Positions 9,672 to 18,603 of a stretch of 64,000 bases of DNA are shown piece by piece (the first letter of the stretch is position 1; each line of letters opens with the position of its first letter). A model generated the notes under the pieces. The model had not been told where the DNA came from. It saw only the letters and a program-made list of their open reading frames with translations, and did no database searches. The DNA is taken from the NCBI GenBank assembly GCA_050297855.1, contig JBNKTC010000009.1, forward strand, positions 1 through 64,000, written 5' to 3'. Made by a program: the position numbers and the translations under genes. Origin of the DNA: SZUA-545 sp050297855. Lineage in GTDB: Bacteria > Campylobacterota > Campylobacteria > Campylobacterales > SZUA-545.

Positions 9672-10169
9672 ATGTTTGATTCGCTAAAAAAAATGTTTTC
9701 CGAAGATGTCAAACCCCTCGAAAACAGTATCAAAGAGACCATCAACCGCTGGAACCTGAACGACATCGACCTCTTTCTTAATAAAAAACAGGAGTATATG
9801 GGGGTACCTTACAACGACCAGGTACTGGGGGAGATCCTGCGACGTTTCCTCGAAGTCAAACGGGTCAACGGCCAGGACGAGATCGAGCCGAAGAGCTACA
9901 ATAAGATGACCCGTAAATATACGATCCCCGAACGTACCCAAAAAGTGATCAAGATCATCCAGAAGATCTCCAAAAGCAATGCACTGGGCTATAAATCCAA
10001 TGAGCTCATCTTCGGGATTATTAACAAGTATGTCACGGAGAACGGTAAAAAAGAGTATGAACCGGAGCTGATGCCCTACTATAAGATGGCGCTGGAGAGG
10101 ATCCTGCTCAAGTCGGAGATCGAACAGGAGATCAACCTGGAATTCGGGACCAAGGTAAAGCTGAAGTAG
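9672..10169 (+). CDS. Conserved-looking protein of unknown function, 165 aa
   Basis: Not recognised. A soluble, charged protein (many Lys and Glu) without signal peptide or membrane segment. The N-terminal 50 residues look amphipathic (SLKKMFSEDVKPLENSI), the middle has a basic stretch (SYNKMTRKYTIPERTQKVIKII), and the C-terminus is again helical. The start is the ATG after a weak ribosome site. It diverges from the large hybrid kinase and converges on the cyclic-nucleotide-binding gene with no spacer at all between their stop codons. Base composition resembles the neighbours, so it is probably a resident gene. No function is proposed. Confidence 0.7.
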   Translation: MFDSLKKMFSEDVKPLENSIKETINRWNLNDIDLFLNKKQEYMGVPYNDQVLGEILRRFLEVKRVNGQDEIEPKSYNKMTRKYTIPERTQKVIKIIQKISKSNALGYKSNELIFGIINKYVTENGKKEYEPELMPYYKMALERILLKSEIEQEINLEFGTKVKLK

Positions 10170-10664
10170 TCAGTTCCCCTGTTTAAGGGCGACCTCATTG
10201 GTCTTCCGGAGTTTGTCGGAGAGGATATCCACCAGCTCTTTATACATCTTGATAAAGACCTCGGCATTCTCATCATTGATATCGTCATCGATCCGGAAAC
10301 TGATCAGCATCGTATCGGGATCGTAGGCCGTAGCCCGGGCCGAACGCTTCTCCCCCGTGATCGCCGACATCTCCCCGAAGACCGCCTTGACCGGGAGGTT
10401 GACGATCGTCTTGAAGTTGGCGTAGCGTTCCAGCAGGCCGACGCGCTGGAACTCCCCCACCGAGATGTTCACACGCCCTTTGGCCACGATAAAGGCTTCA
10501 TCGTCTTTACTGTCCTGTTCGAAGATCACTTCGAACTTGTTGTACTTTTTAAACTGTACATCGCGGACGATCGCCATCACTTCGCCGTCGCTCAGCTTGG
10601 AGAAGAAGGGGATGCTCTTTTTGATTTTCAGCAGCGTGTTTTCAGCATTACTACGTTCAGCCAT
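10170..10664 (-). CDS. Cyclic-nucleotide-binding (Crp-like sensor) domain protein
   Basis: 164 residues from the ATG chosen because of the AAGGTGAT ribosome site just before it; a longer reading from 10754 would add 30 unlikely residues. The chain is a cNMP-binding beta-roll: FFSKLSDGEVMAIV, then EVIFEQDSKDDEAFIVAKGRV, then a phosphate-binding-cassette-like VFGEMSAITGEKRSARATA with the Glu and Arg at the usual places. There is no helix-turn-helix or kinase domain, so it would sense a nucleotide and act through partners. Similar stand-alone proteins occur in Campylobacterota. The ligand cannot be told from the sequence. Confidence 0.85.
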   Translation of the reverse strand: MAERSNAENTLLKIKKSIPFFSKLSDGEVMAIVRDVQFKKYNKFEVIFEQDSKDDEAFIVAKGRVNISVGEFQRVGLLERYANFKTIVNLPVKAVFGEMSAITGEKRSARATAYDPDTMLISFRIDDDINDENAEVFIKMYKELVDILSDKLRKTNEVALKQGN

Positions 10665-10814
10665 GGGTAGGATCACCTTACAAAAAAAGAGTACTGTATC
10701 ACATTTTGGATAAATGGGAAGCGCTGTTTTCTTATAATCGACACGGGAACCCATTTCATAAAAAAAAACTTAAAAAGGCTGTTTTGGCTATTCCATTTTG
10801 TCACGGTTTTATGT

Positions 10815-10820
10815 TATACT
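10815..10820 (+). promoter_or_regulatory. Candidate -10 element of the hsrA gene
   Basis: TATACT, 29 bases ahead of the ATG, with AGGTGA as ribosome site in between. TTAA-containing tracts flank it; HsrA is known to bind its own promoter in Helicobacter, so autoregulation is possible but not demonstrated here. Confidence 0.45.
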
Positions 10821-10849
10821 AAGGAAAATTTAAAGTTAGGTGAGATTGG

Positions 10850-11551
10850 ATGAAGATTCTTATAATTGAAGATAATAAAGATTATAGCAAGCAGCTTGCA
10901 GACAAACTGAAAGAAAAGGGGTATGATCCTTCGGGTGCCACCTCTCTCACAAGTGCTGAAAAAGAATTGGAGCAAACCGTCTACAACCTTATATTTATCA
11001 ACTGGTCCCTCGCAAAAGAGAAGACAGTCGAATTTATCCACGAAGTCAAAAAGAGCGGCAGAAAAAGCTCCGTTATCGTCCTCTCCGATACCGGGGACAA
11101 ATACGATGAGATCACAGCCCTTAACGGCGGTGCCGACGATTACTTCCGGATGCCGTTTGAAAACGGAAAGCTCCACGAAGGGGACTTTAATGTCCTGAGT
11201 GCACGCATGGAAGCACGGCTGCGATTCGGCGGCACCAACGTCATCAGCATCGACGACCTCGTCATCGACCCCGACGAAGAGAAGATCTTCTACCAGGGCA
11301 AAGAGATCGAACTCAAAGGAAAGCCGTTCGAGGTCCTGACGCATCTGGCAAAACACCGCGACCAGATCGTCTCCAAAGAGCAGCTGCTAGATGCGATCTG
11401 GGAAGAGCCGGAACTGGTCACACCCAACGTCATCGAGGTAGCGATCAACCAGATCCGCCAGAAGATGGACAAACCACTGGGTATCGGCACGATCGAGACC
11501 GTACGTCGCCGCGGCTACCGTTTCTGCTTCCCCAACTGCATGGGTGAATAA
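10850..11551 (+). CDS. hsrA: Orphan OmpR-family regulator of the HsrA (HP1043) type
   Basis: 233-residue transcription factor. The C-terminal winged helix (about 125-228) contains GKPFEVLTHLAKHRDQIV, LLDAIWEEPELVTPNVIEVA and TVRRRGYRFCFP, nearly word for word the HsrA signature of Helicobacter and Campylobacter. In those genera HsrA is an essential homeostatic regulator that works without phosphorylation and has no cognate kinase. That fits here: the receiver position of the phospho-acceptor Asp is N51 (IFINWSL), and the conserved Lys of the KP pair is Met (YFRMPF). The gene stands alone with its own promoter, convergent with aguB. Confidence 0.92.
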   Translation: MKILIIEDNKDYSKQLADKLKEKGYDPSGATSLTSAEKELEQTVYNLIFINWSLAKEKTVEFIHEVKKSGRKSSVIVLSDTGDKYDEITALNGGADDYFRMPFENGKLHEGDFNVLSARMEARLRFGGTNVISIDDLVIDPDEEKIFYQGKEIELKGKPFEVLTHLAKHRDQIVSKEQLLDAIWEEPELVTPNVIEVAINQIRQKMDKPLGIGTIETVRRRGYRFCFPNCMGE

Positions 11552-11559
11552 TAATCAAA

Positions 11560-11577
11560 GGCAGGTATCGGCCTGCC
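11560..11577. terminator. Hairpin between convergent hsrA and aguB
   Basis: GGCAGG, six-base loop, CCTGCC: a perfect six-base-pair stem between two convergent genes. On the minus strand it is followed by a T-rich run (TTTGATTATTATT), so it fits best as the aguB terminator, possibly working in both directions. Confidence 0.55.
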
Positions 11578-11592
11578 CCCCCTTCTTCTCCT

Positions 11593-12477
11593 CTATTTTC
11601 CGTATCGTTTTAACAGATCATCATAGGCATCGATCCGCCGGTCTCTGAAAAAGGGCCAGATTCTCCGTACGTCGTCACTCCGTTTTCTGCTCAGCTGGGC
11701 ATAGAGGATCGTCTCATCCTTTTCGTCGGCATGGGCCAGGAACTCCCCCTGCTCGCCGCAGATAAAGCTGTTGCCCCAGAACGCGGAGCTCTCCTCCACG
11801 CCGATATCGAAACCGACGCGGTTGGCGGAGAGTACGGGGATGCCGTTGGCCACGGCATGGGAGCGCTGGACTGTGATCCAGGCGTTCTTCTGCCGTTCCC
11901 GCTCGTCCTCCGTATCGTTCATATCCCAGCCGATGGCCGTCGGATAGATGAGCATCTCCGCCCCGTCCATCGCCATGAGGCGGGCCGCTTCGGGATACCA
12001 CTGGTCCCAGCAGACCAGGACCCCTAGCCGCCCCACACTCGTATCGATCGCCTTGAAACCGAGGTCCCCGGGTGTAAAGTAAAACTTCTCGTAAAAACCG
12101 GGATCGTCGGGGATATGCATCTTGCGGTAGACCCCGGCGATGGAACCGTCCTTTTCCAGTACGACAGCCGTGTTGTGATAAAGCCCCGGTGCACGCTTCT
12201 CAAAAAGCGAGATCACCAGGACGATCCCCAGCTCCTTGGCCAGCGCACCGAACTCCTCGGTAGAGGGCCCCGGAATGCTCTCGGCCAGGTCAAAAAACTC
12301 CACATCCTCTTTATAGCAGAAATAGACCGTATTGTGCAGCTCCTGCAGTACGACCAGTTTTGCGCCGTTTGACGCGGCCTCTTTAACCGCATCCTTGATC
12401 TTGAGTTTGTTTTTAAAGACGTCCAGGCAGAGTTCGCGCTGGATGACCGCCACTTTAAGCGTGTCCGATTGTGCCAT
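11593..12477 (-). CDS. aguB: N-carbamoylputrescine amidase (carbon-nitrogen hydrolase)
   Basis: 294-residue nitrilase-superfamily enzyme that hydrolyses N-carbamoylputrescine to putrescine, ammonia and CO2. The catalytic Glu-Lys-Cys triad is visible: E46 (VLQELHN), K119 (YRKMHIPDDP) and C156 (LVCWDQWYPE). The HIPDDPGFYEKFYFTPGD and AIGWDMND blocks are typical of AguB rather than of other amidases. The partner agmatine deiminase (aguA) is not in the window. A TATAAT box lies about 40 bases upstream on the same strand. Polyamine synthesis through agmatine is common in Campylobacterota. Confidence 0.9.
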   Translation of the reverse strand: MAQSDTLKVAVIQRELCLDVFKNKLKIKDAVKEAASNGAKLVVLQELHNTVYFCYKEDVEFFDLAESIPGPSTEEFGALAKELGIVLVISLFEKRAPGLYHNTAVVLEKDGSIAGVYRKMHIPDDPGFYEKFYFTPGDLGFKAIDTSVGRLGVLVCWDQWYPEAARLMAMDGAEMLIYPTAIGWDMNDTEDERERQKNAWITVQRSHAVANGIPVLSANRVGFDIGVEESSAFWGNSFICGEQGEFLAHADEKDETILYAQLSRKRSDDVRRIWPFFRDRRIDAYDDLLKRYGK

Positions 12478-12514
12478 TTAGTATCCCCGTTATCAATAGA
12501 GTAATATGTACGGA

Positions 12515-12520
12515 ATTATA
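12515..12520 (-). promoter_or_regulatory. Candidate -10 element of aguB
   Basis: Minus-strand TATAAT in the short gap between aguB and the upstream DUF917 gene, 38 bases from the aguB ATG. Confidence 0.5.
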
Positions 12521-12536
12521 GCCAAAAAAAAGCCTT

Positions 12537-13805
12537 TTATCCCGCCAGCCACGGGCTTGTATAGGATGCGGGCCCCTTCTCCTGCCCCACTTCCGCCTCC
12601 CAGGCCGTGATCAGCCCCGGATTATCCAAAACCTGGACCGGCGCTTTGATCCCGATAATGCTCAGGCTCGGATGTTCGCCTTTGCCGTCAAAAAGGGTCC
12701 AGAGATCGGAGTTGTCCACCACGTCGCCGTTGTCGGTGAGGTAGTTCATGGAGTCCGGGCCCATGATATAGGGCTTGGTCGTACCCCCGGCCGTCAATTC
12801 GCCCCAGATGTTTTCGTTCTGGATGATCAGTCTGAGGGACTGCCCCGAAAACGTCCCGTCACCCGTGATCTCGACATAGCCGTTATCCAAAGAAGAGGTC
12901 GCCTCCTTCATATCAGTGACCGTACCGTGGAATATCTCCCTGGCCTCACGCCCCATCGTGCCGGTAATATAGGAGAGTACCCGGGATACCCGCGTACTCC
13001 CCGCCGTCGTGTTGATGATCTTTCCAAGGGCCTGCGCATCGGTGATCCCGCCCGGAACGGGACTACACCCCTGGAACTCCGGCCCCGATGCGGCGTAGAT
13101 CGCAAGACCTGAGACATCCCCGAAGGCTTCGGAATCGATCAGTCCGAGGCAGGCGGTCTCCAGTGTCGTCTCGTCCTGTACATTTAACGAGGCGTAATCA
13201 AAATAGTCCGATCCCTTTTCGGTGTTGTTGTTCCCGCCCAGGATATTGGGATAGAGTGCCAACTGCCGGGCATAGGTCGTCAGCGGCAGGGTCGGAACCG
13301 CACGCCCCGCCCCGTCGGCATCAATGACATAGAGCCGAAACGGAGCCGGAACGACCGTATCGATCCCGTTGGCGACGATCATCGGGACCAGGGAGTTGAC
13401 CGCCCCGATCTCAACCGGCAGACAGAAATCCATCAGTTCCAGGCTTCCAAAGCGCTCCCGGCCCACAGCTTTAAACGAAAAAGCCAGTTCTGTCAGCTTC
13501 TCGTAAGCGGGAATGGCACTCTGCACCAGTGCCGGGTCCTCGAACATCTTCAGCGGCGACCCCATGCCCGCGACCACGGCACCCCAGTCTCCGCTCCAGC
13601 CCAGCTGCTCCACCCCCGCCAGGCTGATCTGCGTCTCTTTGCCGAAAAACTGCGGGATGATCTTGGTCAAAGCCAACTGCAGCGAGCCTCCGCCTCCCGA
13701 AGCCAGGAAGCAGGCCCCCTGGGCTACATCCCTGATCTCGTCCAGACCTAAAACCCGGTACCCCGCTGCACTGCAAAGCCCTTGTCCACTATTACTTTTT
13801 CCCAT
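12537..13805 (-). CDS. DUF917 (hydantoinase/oxoprolinase-associated) family protein
   Basis: 422 residues from the ATG preceded by AAAGGGGAG; a longer reading would add 15 residues with no ribosome site. The N-terminal part has a glycine-rich ACFLASGGGGS motif and the body matches the DUF917 family as I remember it, whose members often sit beside hydantoinase-like enzymes and have no settled activity. No such partner is nearby here: the neighbours are aguB (same strand) and valS (divergent). No signal peptide or membrane helix. Assignment to the family is moderate; the function is unknown. Confidence 0.65.
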   Translation of the reverse strand: MGKSNSGQGLCSAAGYRVLGLDEIRDVAQGACFLASGGGGSLQLALTKIIPQFFGKETQISLAGVEQLGWSGDWGAVVAGMGSPLKMFEDPALVQSAIPAYEKLTELAFSFKAVGRERFGSLELMDFCLPVEIGAVNSLVPMIVANGIDTVVPAPFRLYVIDADGAGRAVPTLPLTTYARQLALYPNILGGNNNTEKGSDYFDYASLNVQDETTLETACLGLIDSEAFGDVSGLAIYAASGPEFQGCSPVPGGITDAQALGKIINTTAGSTRVSRVLSYITGTMGREAREIFHGTVTDMKEATSSLDNGYVEITGDGTFSGQSLRLIIQNENIWGELTAGGTTKPYIMGPDSMNYLTDNGDVVDNSDLWTLFDGKGEHPSLSIIGIKAPVQVLDNPGLITAWEAEVGQEKGPASYTSPWLAG

Positions 13806-13832
13806 CGTCTCCCCTTTAAATATAATGCTCCC

Positions 13833-13838
13833 ATTGTA
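13833..13838 (-). promoter_or_regulatory. Candidate -10 element of the DUF917 gene
   Basis: Minus-strand TACAAT, 27 bases before the chosen ATG, in the divergent spacer shared with valS. Confidence 0.4.
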
Positions 13839-13896
13839 GGAATATCTCACTTATGTTTATTTGACGGCACCGCCCGCCCTTTTATCCCCCTTTTGG

Positions 13897-13902
13897 TAAA
13901 AT
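13897..13902 (+). promoter_or_regulatory. Candidate -10 element of valS
   Basis: TAAAAT preceded by GG, 27 bases before the valS ATG, in the divergent spacer. Confidence 0.4.
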
Positions 13903-13929
13903 ACGCAAAAAACTCCAAGGTATTTTTTG

Positions 13930-16539
13930 ATGAGCGAAAAGCAGCTGCACATCGGTGCAAACGAAGAAGAAGCAATCTATAAAATATGGGAAGCGCGCGG
14001 CTATTTCGGCCTGGACGGTAACAAGGCGATCCAAAAAGAGGGCAAGCGGTTCAGCATCTCCATGCCCCCGCCCAATGTCACGGGAAGCCTCCACATCGGC
14101 CATGCCCTGACCTATACCCTGCCGGACATCATGGTCCGATACAAGCGTATGGACGGATTCGAGACCCTCTGGCAGCCGGGGACCGACCACGCCGGGATCG
14201 CGACGCAGAACGTCGTGGAGAAACAGCTCCTGGCCAAGGGGATCAAAAAAGAGGACATCGGACGCGAAAAGTTCCTGGAACACGTCTGGGCCTGGAAAGA
14301 GGAGAGCGGCAATAGAATCGTCTACCAGCAGAAAAAGCTGGGGATCTCACCCGACTGGTCCCGCCAGCGCTTTACGATGGACGACGGCCTTAAAAGCTCC
14401 GTACGCAAAGCCTTTACCGAGCTCTACAACAGAGGCCTCATCGTCCGGGGCAACTACCTGGTCAACTGGTGTACCAACGACGGGGCCCTGTCTGATATCG
14501 AAGTCGAATACGACGAAGAGAACGGCAAGCTCTACCACATCAAATACTACCTGGAAAACTCCGACGAATTTATCATCGTCGCCACAACGCGGCCAGAGAC
14601 CTATTTCGGGGATACGGCTGTTATGGTCCACCCGGATGATGCACGCTACAAACACCTCCTGGGCAAAAAGGTGGTCCTGCCGATCATCGGTAAAGAGGTG
14701 GAGATCATCGCCGATGAACACGTCGATATGGAGTTCGGGACGGGGATCGTCAAGGTCACGCCTGCCCACGATACCAACGACTACGAAGTCGGCAAACGCC
14801 ACGACCTCAAGTTCCTGACGATCTTTGACGAAAAAGGGATCCTCAACGAACACTGCGGCGAATTCGAAGGCCTTGAGCGCCTCAAAGCGAGAAAAGTCGT
14901 CGTCGACCGCCTCCAGGAGGAGGGTTTCATCGAGAAGATCGAAGACCACGTCCACCAGGTCGGCCACTGCTACCGCTGCGGCAACGTCATCGAACCCTAC
15001 ATCTCCAAACAGTGGTTCGTCAAAAAAGAGACAGCCGACAAGGCGATCGCTGCCGTTAACAAAGGCGAGACGAAGTTCTTCCCCGCCAACTGGAAGAACA
15101 ACTACGACGCCTGGATGCGGGAGCTTCGCGACTGGTGTATCTCCAGACAGCTCTGGTGGGGGCATAGGATCCCTGTCTTCTACTGCGAAGATTGCGGACA
15201 TGAGTGGGCCAGCGAGACCGAAGAGGAGCATGAGTGCCCCAAATGTCAATCCCACAACATCTACCAGGATCCCGATGTCCTGGATACGTGGTTCAGCTCA
15301 GGCCTATGGCCCTTCTCGACGCTCGGCTGGGGGAACGAGGAGAACCCGCAGGTGCGCCCTGATGACCTGGCCAAGTTCTACCCCAACTCCCTGATGATCA
15401 CAGGATTCGACATCCTCTTCTTCTGGGTCGCCAGAATGCTGATGATGGGGACGGAACTTAAAGGAGATATCCCGTTTAAAGATGTCTACCTCCACGCCCT
15501 GGTCCGCGATGAAAACGGCCAGAAGATGAGTAAATCCAAAGGGAACGTCATCGATCCGCTCGATATGATGGAGCAGTACGGGGCGGATGTCCTGCGCTTC
15601 ACGCTGGCGGTCCTGGCGGTCCAGGGACGCGATATCAAACTGAGCCGTTCCCACCTGGATCTTTATGCCAACTTCTGCAACAAGCTGCTCAATGCCAGCA
15701 AATACCTGCAGATGAAACAGCCGACCCACCCGGACCTGAAGGATATCACGGTCAAAACAGAGCTGGGACGCTACATGCAGAGCCGCCTGGCACTCTGCAC
15801 ACAGGAGGTACGGGACCATATGGAACAGTACCGTTTCAACGATGCGGCGACGACGCTCTACCGCTTTATGTGGAACGAGTTCTGCGACTGGGGGATCGAG
15901 TTCTCCAAAGTCGATGCCGACTCCATCCCGGAACTGGGTGCGATCTTCAAAGAGGCGCTTAAACTGCTCCATCCGTTTATGCCGTACTTCAGTGAAAAGC
16001 TCTACCACGAACTCAGCGGAACGTCGCTGGAGGAGAGCGAATCGATCATGGTCATGCCCTATCCGGCGAATACTGCCCGTGACGAGAAGATCGAGACGAG
16101 CTTCGAGCGGGTCATGGAGGCGATCATCGCTATCCGCCGCGCCAAAGTACCGATCGATATGGCCAACAAGACGATCGCCAAAGCATGCATCAAAACAGAC
16201 GAACAGGCACTCTTTAATGCGAGCTACATCATGAAGCTCGCCAAGGTCGAAGCGATCGAGTTCGTTACCGCCAAACCGGAAAATGCCGTCAGCGACGTAA
16301 GCGAACACATGGAGGTCTATATCCCGACCGACTCCATCGACTTAGGACCTATCATCGCCAAACTGGAAAAACAGCAAGAGAAGCTGGAGAAAGAGGCGGC
16401 CAAACTAAACGGCATGCTCTCCAATGAGAAGTTTGTCGCCAATGCACCGGCGGCGGTCGTCGAAGAGAATAAAAAAGCATACGCGGAGCTGCAGGAGCGT
16501 ATTGAAAAAGTCGAAAACGAACTGAAAAGTTTTAAGTAG
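13930..16539 (+). CDS. valS: Valyl-tRNA synthetase
   Basis: 869 residues, a normal length for bacterial ValRS. Charges tRNA-Val with valine in the cytoplasm. Class I signatures are intact: HIGH at 55-58 (PPPNVTGSLHIGH) and KMSKS at 532-536. The CP1 editing domain (about 190-400, with VATTRPETYFGDTAV) and a zinc-like cysteine region (YCEDCGHEW, ECPKCQSHN near 420-440) are present. The last 70 residues form the coiled coil that grips the tRNA. A TTG three bases earlier is in frame, but the ATG has better spacing to the CCAAGG ribosome site. Confidence 0.97.
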   Translation: MSEKQLHIGANEEEAIYKIWEARGYFGLDGNKAIQKEGKRFSISMPPPNVTGSLHIGHALTYTLPDIMVRYKRMDGFETLWQPGTDHAGIATQNVVEKQLLAKGIKKEDIGREKFLEHVWAWKEESGNRIVYQQKKLGISPDWSRQRFTMDDGLKSSVRKAFTELYNRGLIVRGNYLVNWCTNDGALSDIEVEYDEENGKLYHIKYYLENSDEFIIVATTRPETYFGDTAVMVHPDDARYKHLLGKKVVLPIIGKEVEIIADEHVDMEFGTGIVKVTPAHDTNDYEVGKRHDLKFLTIFDEKGILNEHCGEFEGLERLKARKVVVDRLQEEGFIEKIEDHVHQVGHCYRCGNVIEPYISKQWFVKKETADKAIAAVNKGETKFFPANWKNNYDAWMRELRDWCISRQLWWGHRIPVFYCEDCGHEWASETEEEHECPKCQSHNIYQDPDVLDTWFSSGLWPFSTLGWGNEENPQVRPDDLAKFYPNSLMITGFDILFFWVARMLMMGTELKGDIPFKDVYLHALVRDENGQKMSKSKGNVIDPLDMMEQYGADVLRFTLAVLAVQGRDIKLSRSHLDLYANFCNKLLNASKYLQMKQPTHPDLKDITVKTELGRYMQSRLALCTQEVRDHMEQYRFNDAATTLYRFMWNEFCDWGIEFSKVDADSIPELGAIFKEALKLLHPFMPYFSEKLYHELSGTSLEESESIMVMPYPANTARDEKIETSFERVMEAIIAIRRAKVPIDMANKTIAKACIKTDEQALFNASYIMKLAKVEAIEFVTAKPENAVSDVSEHMEVYIPTDSIDLGPIIAKLEKQQEKLEKEAAKLNGMLSNEKFVANAPAAVVEENKKAYAELQERIEKVENELKSFK

Positions 16540-16547
16540 GGAAAGAG

Positions 16548-16571
16548 ACAAGGCACCGGCTGGTGCCTTGT
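16548..16571. terminator. Bidirectional terminator between valS and the HU gene
   Basis: A perfect ten-base-pair stem (ACAAGGCACC pairing with GGTGCCTTGT) around a GGCT tetraloop, right after the valS stop and just before the end of the convergent HU gene. On the minus strand it is followed by a T-rich stretch. Confidence 0.8.
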
Positions 16572-16589
16572 ACTAGGAAAGACGAAAAA

Positions 16590-16862
16590 TTAAGCGACAG
16601 TATCTTTAAGTTTTTTACCGGCTTTAAAAGAGACCGCTTTTTTGGCAGCAATTTTGATTTTTTGTTTTGTTCTCGGATTAATACCTTCACGTGCAGCACG
16701 TGTTTTTACCTCAAATGTACCGAAACCGACGAACTGGACGGAATCACCTTTCGCCAGTGCACCCTGGATTGTTTCAAGAGCCGCGTTTACTACTCTTTCT
16801 GTTTCAGCTTTTGTGGATCCTGCACTGTTGGCTACAGCAGCGATGAATTCAGGTTTTGTCAT
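16590..16862 (-). CDS. hup: HU-family DNA-binding protein
   Basis: 90-residue nucleoid protein that bends and compacts DNA as a dimer. The chain shows the two N-terminal helices (MTKPEFIAAVANSAGSTK), the GFGTFEVKTRAAREG strand, the RNPRT-like arm tip (here INPRTKQKIKIAA) and the C-terminal FKAGKKLKD helix. It has its own AAAAGGAAT ribosome site and an AT-rich upstream region with a TAGAAT box. Single gene, convergent with valS. Confidence 0.96.
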   Translation of the reverse strand: MTKPEFIAAVANSAGSTKAETERVVNAALETIQGALAKGDSVQFVGFGTFEVKTRAAREGINPRTKQKIKIAAKKAVSFKAGKKLKDTVA

Positions 16863-17011
16863 GTCGTAATTCCTTTTCTCTGTGAATTTACTGCTATTCT
16901 ACTACACTTTTTTTCAAAAATTCTTATGTCTGGCTCTATTTTTTATCAAAAAACTCTTTTTTTAGGAAAAAAACACGCTTTTTTACCAGTTTTGCCCGGA
17001 GAGGGATGTGT

Positions 17012-17017
17012 TATAAT
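17012..17017 (+). promoter_or_regulatory. Extended -10 element of the PAP2 gene
   Basis: TATAAT preceded by TGT, 26 bases before the ATG of the phosphatase gene. Confidence 0.55.
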
Positions 17018-17043
17018 GCCGCAGCTTCTATAGAGGATATGTG

Positions 17044-17724
17044 ATGATACTTGGTCAGTCCTACCTGTTTTGGACCTTTTTTACCCTTCTGGGCCTTCTT
17101 TTTTACTTTTTTCCCGAAACCGACATCTGGTTCAGTTCGCTCTTTTTTAAAGAGGGAGAGTTTTACCTGCGCAACGATCCGCTGGTCATGTTTGTCTACG
17201 ATGTCACCCATCCGCTCGTCGCCCTCTTCTTCCTGGGGGTGCTGAGTGCCCTTATCTATACGCTCATAACCAAAAAGACACTCTTCTCCCTAAAAAAGCA
17301 GGCCCTGACCTTTATGTTGATCTCCGTGATCATGGCCCCGGGCGTTGTGGTCAATCTGACCCTCAAGGATAATGTCGACCGTGCCCGCCCCAAACACGTG
17401 ACGCAGTTCGGCGGGGATAGGCAGTTTACCCCCGCCTTTGTCGTCAGCGACCAGTGTGAAAAGAACTGCTCCTTTGTCTGCGGACATGCGGCGGCGGGTT
17501 TCAGCTTTATCGCCCTGGCACTGGTATTTAGTGGGAAAGTGCGGCGGCGGATCTTTATCGCCTCGGTGACGGCGGGTTTCCTCATCGGCCTTGTACGGGT
17601 GATCCAAGGGGGTCACTTCCTCAGTGACGTCTTCTTCTCGTTCTTTTTTACCTACCTGACGATCCGCCTGCTCTATTATCTCATCATGGAAAAACTGACG
17701 ACTGCCTACGAAAAGGTCTATTAA
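17044..17724 (+). CDS. PAP2-superfamily membrane phosphatase
   Basis: 226 residues with about six hydrophobic segments. The three PAP2 motifs are readable: KDNVDRARP (KxxxxxxRP), CGHAAAG (in place of PSGH, with the catalytic His), and RVIQGGHFLSD (SRxxxxxHxxxD type). Such enzymes remove phosphate from lipids at the periplasmic face, for example from lipid A, undecaprenyl pyrophosphate or phosphatidylglycerol phosphate; CGHA-type members in Campylobacterota include the lipid A 1- and 4'-phosphatases. Which lipid is used cannot be told. A GTG three bases earlier is possible, but AGAGGA is better spaced to this ATG. Its stop overlaps the convergent gene by 4 bases. Confidence 0.85.
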   Translation: MILGQSYLFWTFFTLLGLLFYFFPETDIWFSSLFFKEGEFYLRNDPLVMFVYDVTHPLVALFFLGVLSALIYTLITKKTLFSLKKQALTFMLISVIMAPGVVVNLTLKDNVDRARPKHVTQFGGDRQFTPAFVVSDQCEKNCSFVCGHAAAGFSFIALALVFSGKVRRRIFIASVTAGFLIGLVRVIQGGHFLSDVFFSFFFTYLTIRLLYYLIMEKLTTAYEKVY

Positions 17725-18569
17725 AAAGGTTCGGGGCGGTTATACTCGACTGCGGTGATCCGGACATCGAAATACTCAAAGTCTCCCGATTCGAGGTTCC
17801 ATACTGCCTTGCCTTTGACGGGGACCTTGATCCCCCCGAACTCACCGTATTCGCTGATGGGGGTAGACCAATGCTCCACGACAAATTTTCCCTCCACTTC
17901 GCGGTGACGTTCGGAGACGACATTGACGACACGCCCCTCTTTATCAAAAAGGAACTGTGCGGCGACACTGATCCCCCCATAGCTGAGCGTCGCCTGGGCA
18001 CTGTCCTCATCCACCGGTTCCCAGAGGATGTATTCGCTTAGTGCCGCGCTGGGAAACCAGATGATCTCATCCAGGTAACGCAGCAGGGTTCCCCGGTCGA
18101 TCTCCTCGCTGTAGACATCGGCTACGGTAAAGAGCGAGAGCAGCCTGATGAGCATATTCCCTGTACGTCCCTCCAGGCGGTCCCTGGCACTGATGCTAAA
18201 AAGCGACCCCGCCTGCATATCGGCAGCCCAGATAAATCCCGGTATATGGGTCGTATAGTACTCTTCGGCTTCAAAGGGGAGCCACTCCTGCTGCGGGGTC
18301 TGCCGAAACTTCCCCTCCTGCTTGATACGCACTGCCAGTGCTTTCGGTTTGCCGATCACACCGCTGAACGCGAGCCAGCGCTGTACCGGTTCGGGAAGCT
18401 GGATCACCTCCTCCTCGCTGACGATATCGGCATGCATGCCCGCCACCTCCTGGAACATGGCACGGACCTCCATGTTCACCTGTTTGTTAAAACTGTAATG
18501 GCCGTAGAGAAGGACCGAGACGAGGAAAAGGGCGATAATCGAAAGGGAGACAAGGAAAAATTTCAGCAT
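17721..18569 (-). CDS. Membrane-anchored protein of unknown function (DUF6544-like)
   Basis: 282 residues with one N-terminal hydrophobic anchor (about 3-24) and a large domain that should lie outside the cytoplasm. The conserved look of the body (LPEPVQRWLAFSGVIG, then QTPQQEWLPFEAEEYYTT, then WFPSAALSEYILWEPV) reminds me of a widespread uncharacterised family (DUF6544/DUF6920 type); the name is from memory and tentative. It lies directly downstream of the GlcD-like gene on the same strand with a 34-base gap, so it may be co-transcribed. No catalytic motif was identified. Confidence 0.6.
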   Translation of the reverse strand: MLKFFLVSLSIIALFLVSVLLYGHYSFNKQVNMEVRAMFQEVAGMHADIVSEEEVIQLPEPVQRWLAFSGVIGKPKALAVRIKQEGKFRQTPQQEWLPFEAEEYYTTHIPGFIWAADMQAGSLFSISARDRLEGRTGNMLIRLLSLFTVADVYSEEIDRGTLLRYLDEIIWFPSAALSEYILWEPVDEDSAQATLSYGGISVAAQFLFDKEGRVVNVVSERHREVEGKFVVEHWSTPISEYGEFGGIKVPVKGKAVWNLESGDFEYFDVRITAVEYNRPEPF

Positions 18570-18603
18570 AAGAGCTCCTTGGATGTGAGAGGAGTGGGGC
18601 CGG

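Noticed and set aside
14347..16308. Two long minus-strand frames opposite valS
   Set aside because: Shadow frames caused by the codon bias of valS; compositions are unnatural and there are no ribosome sites.
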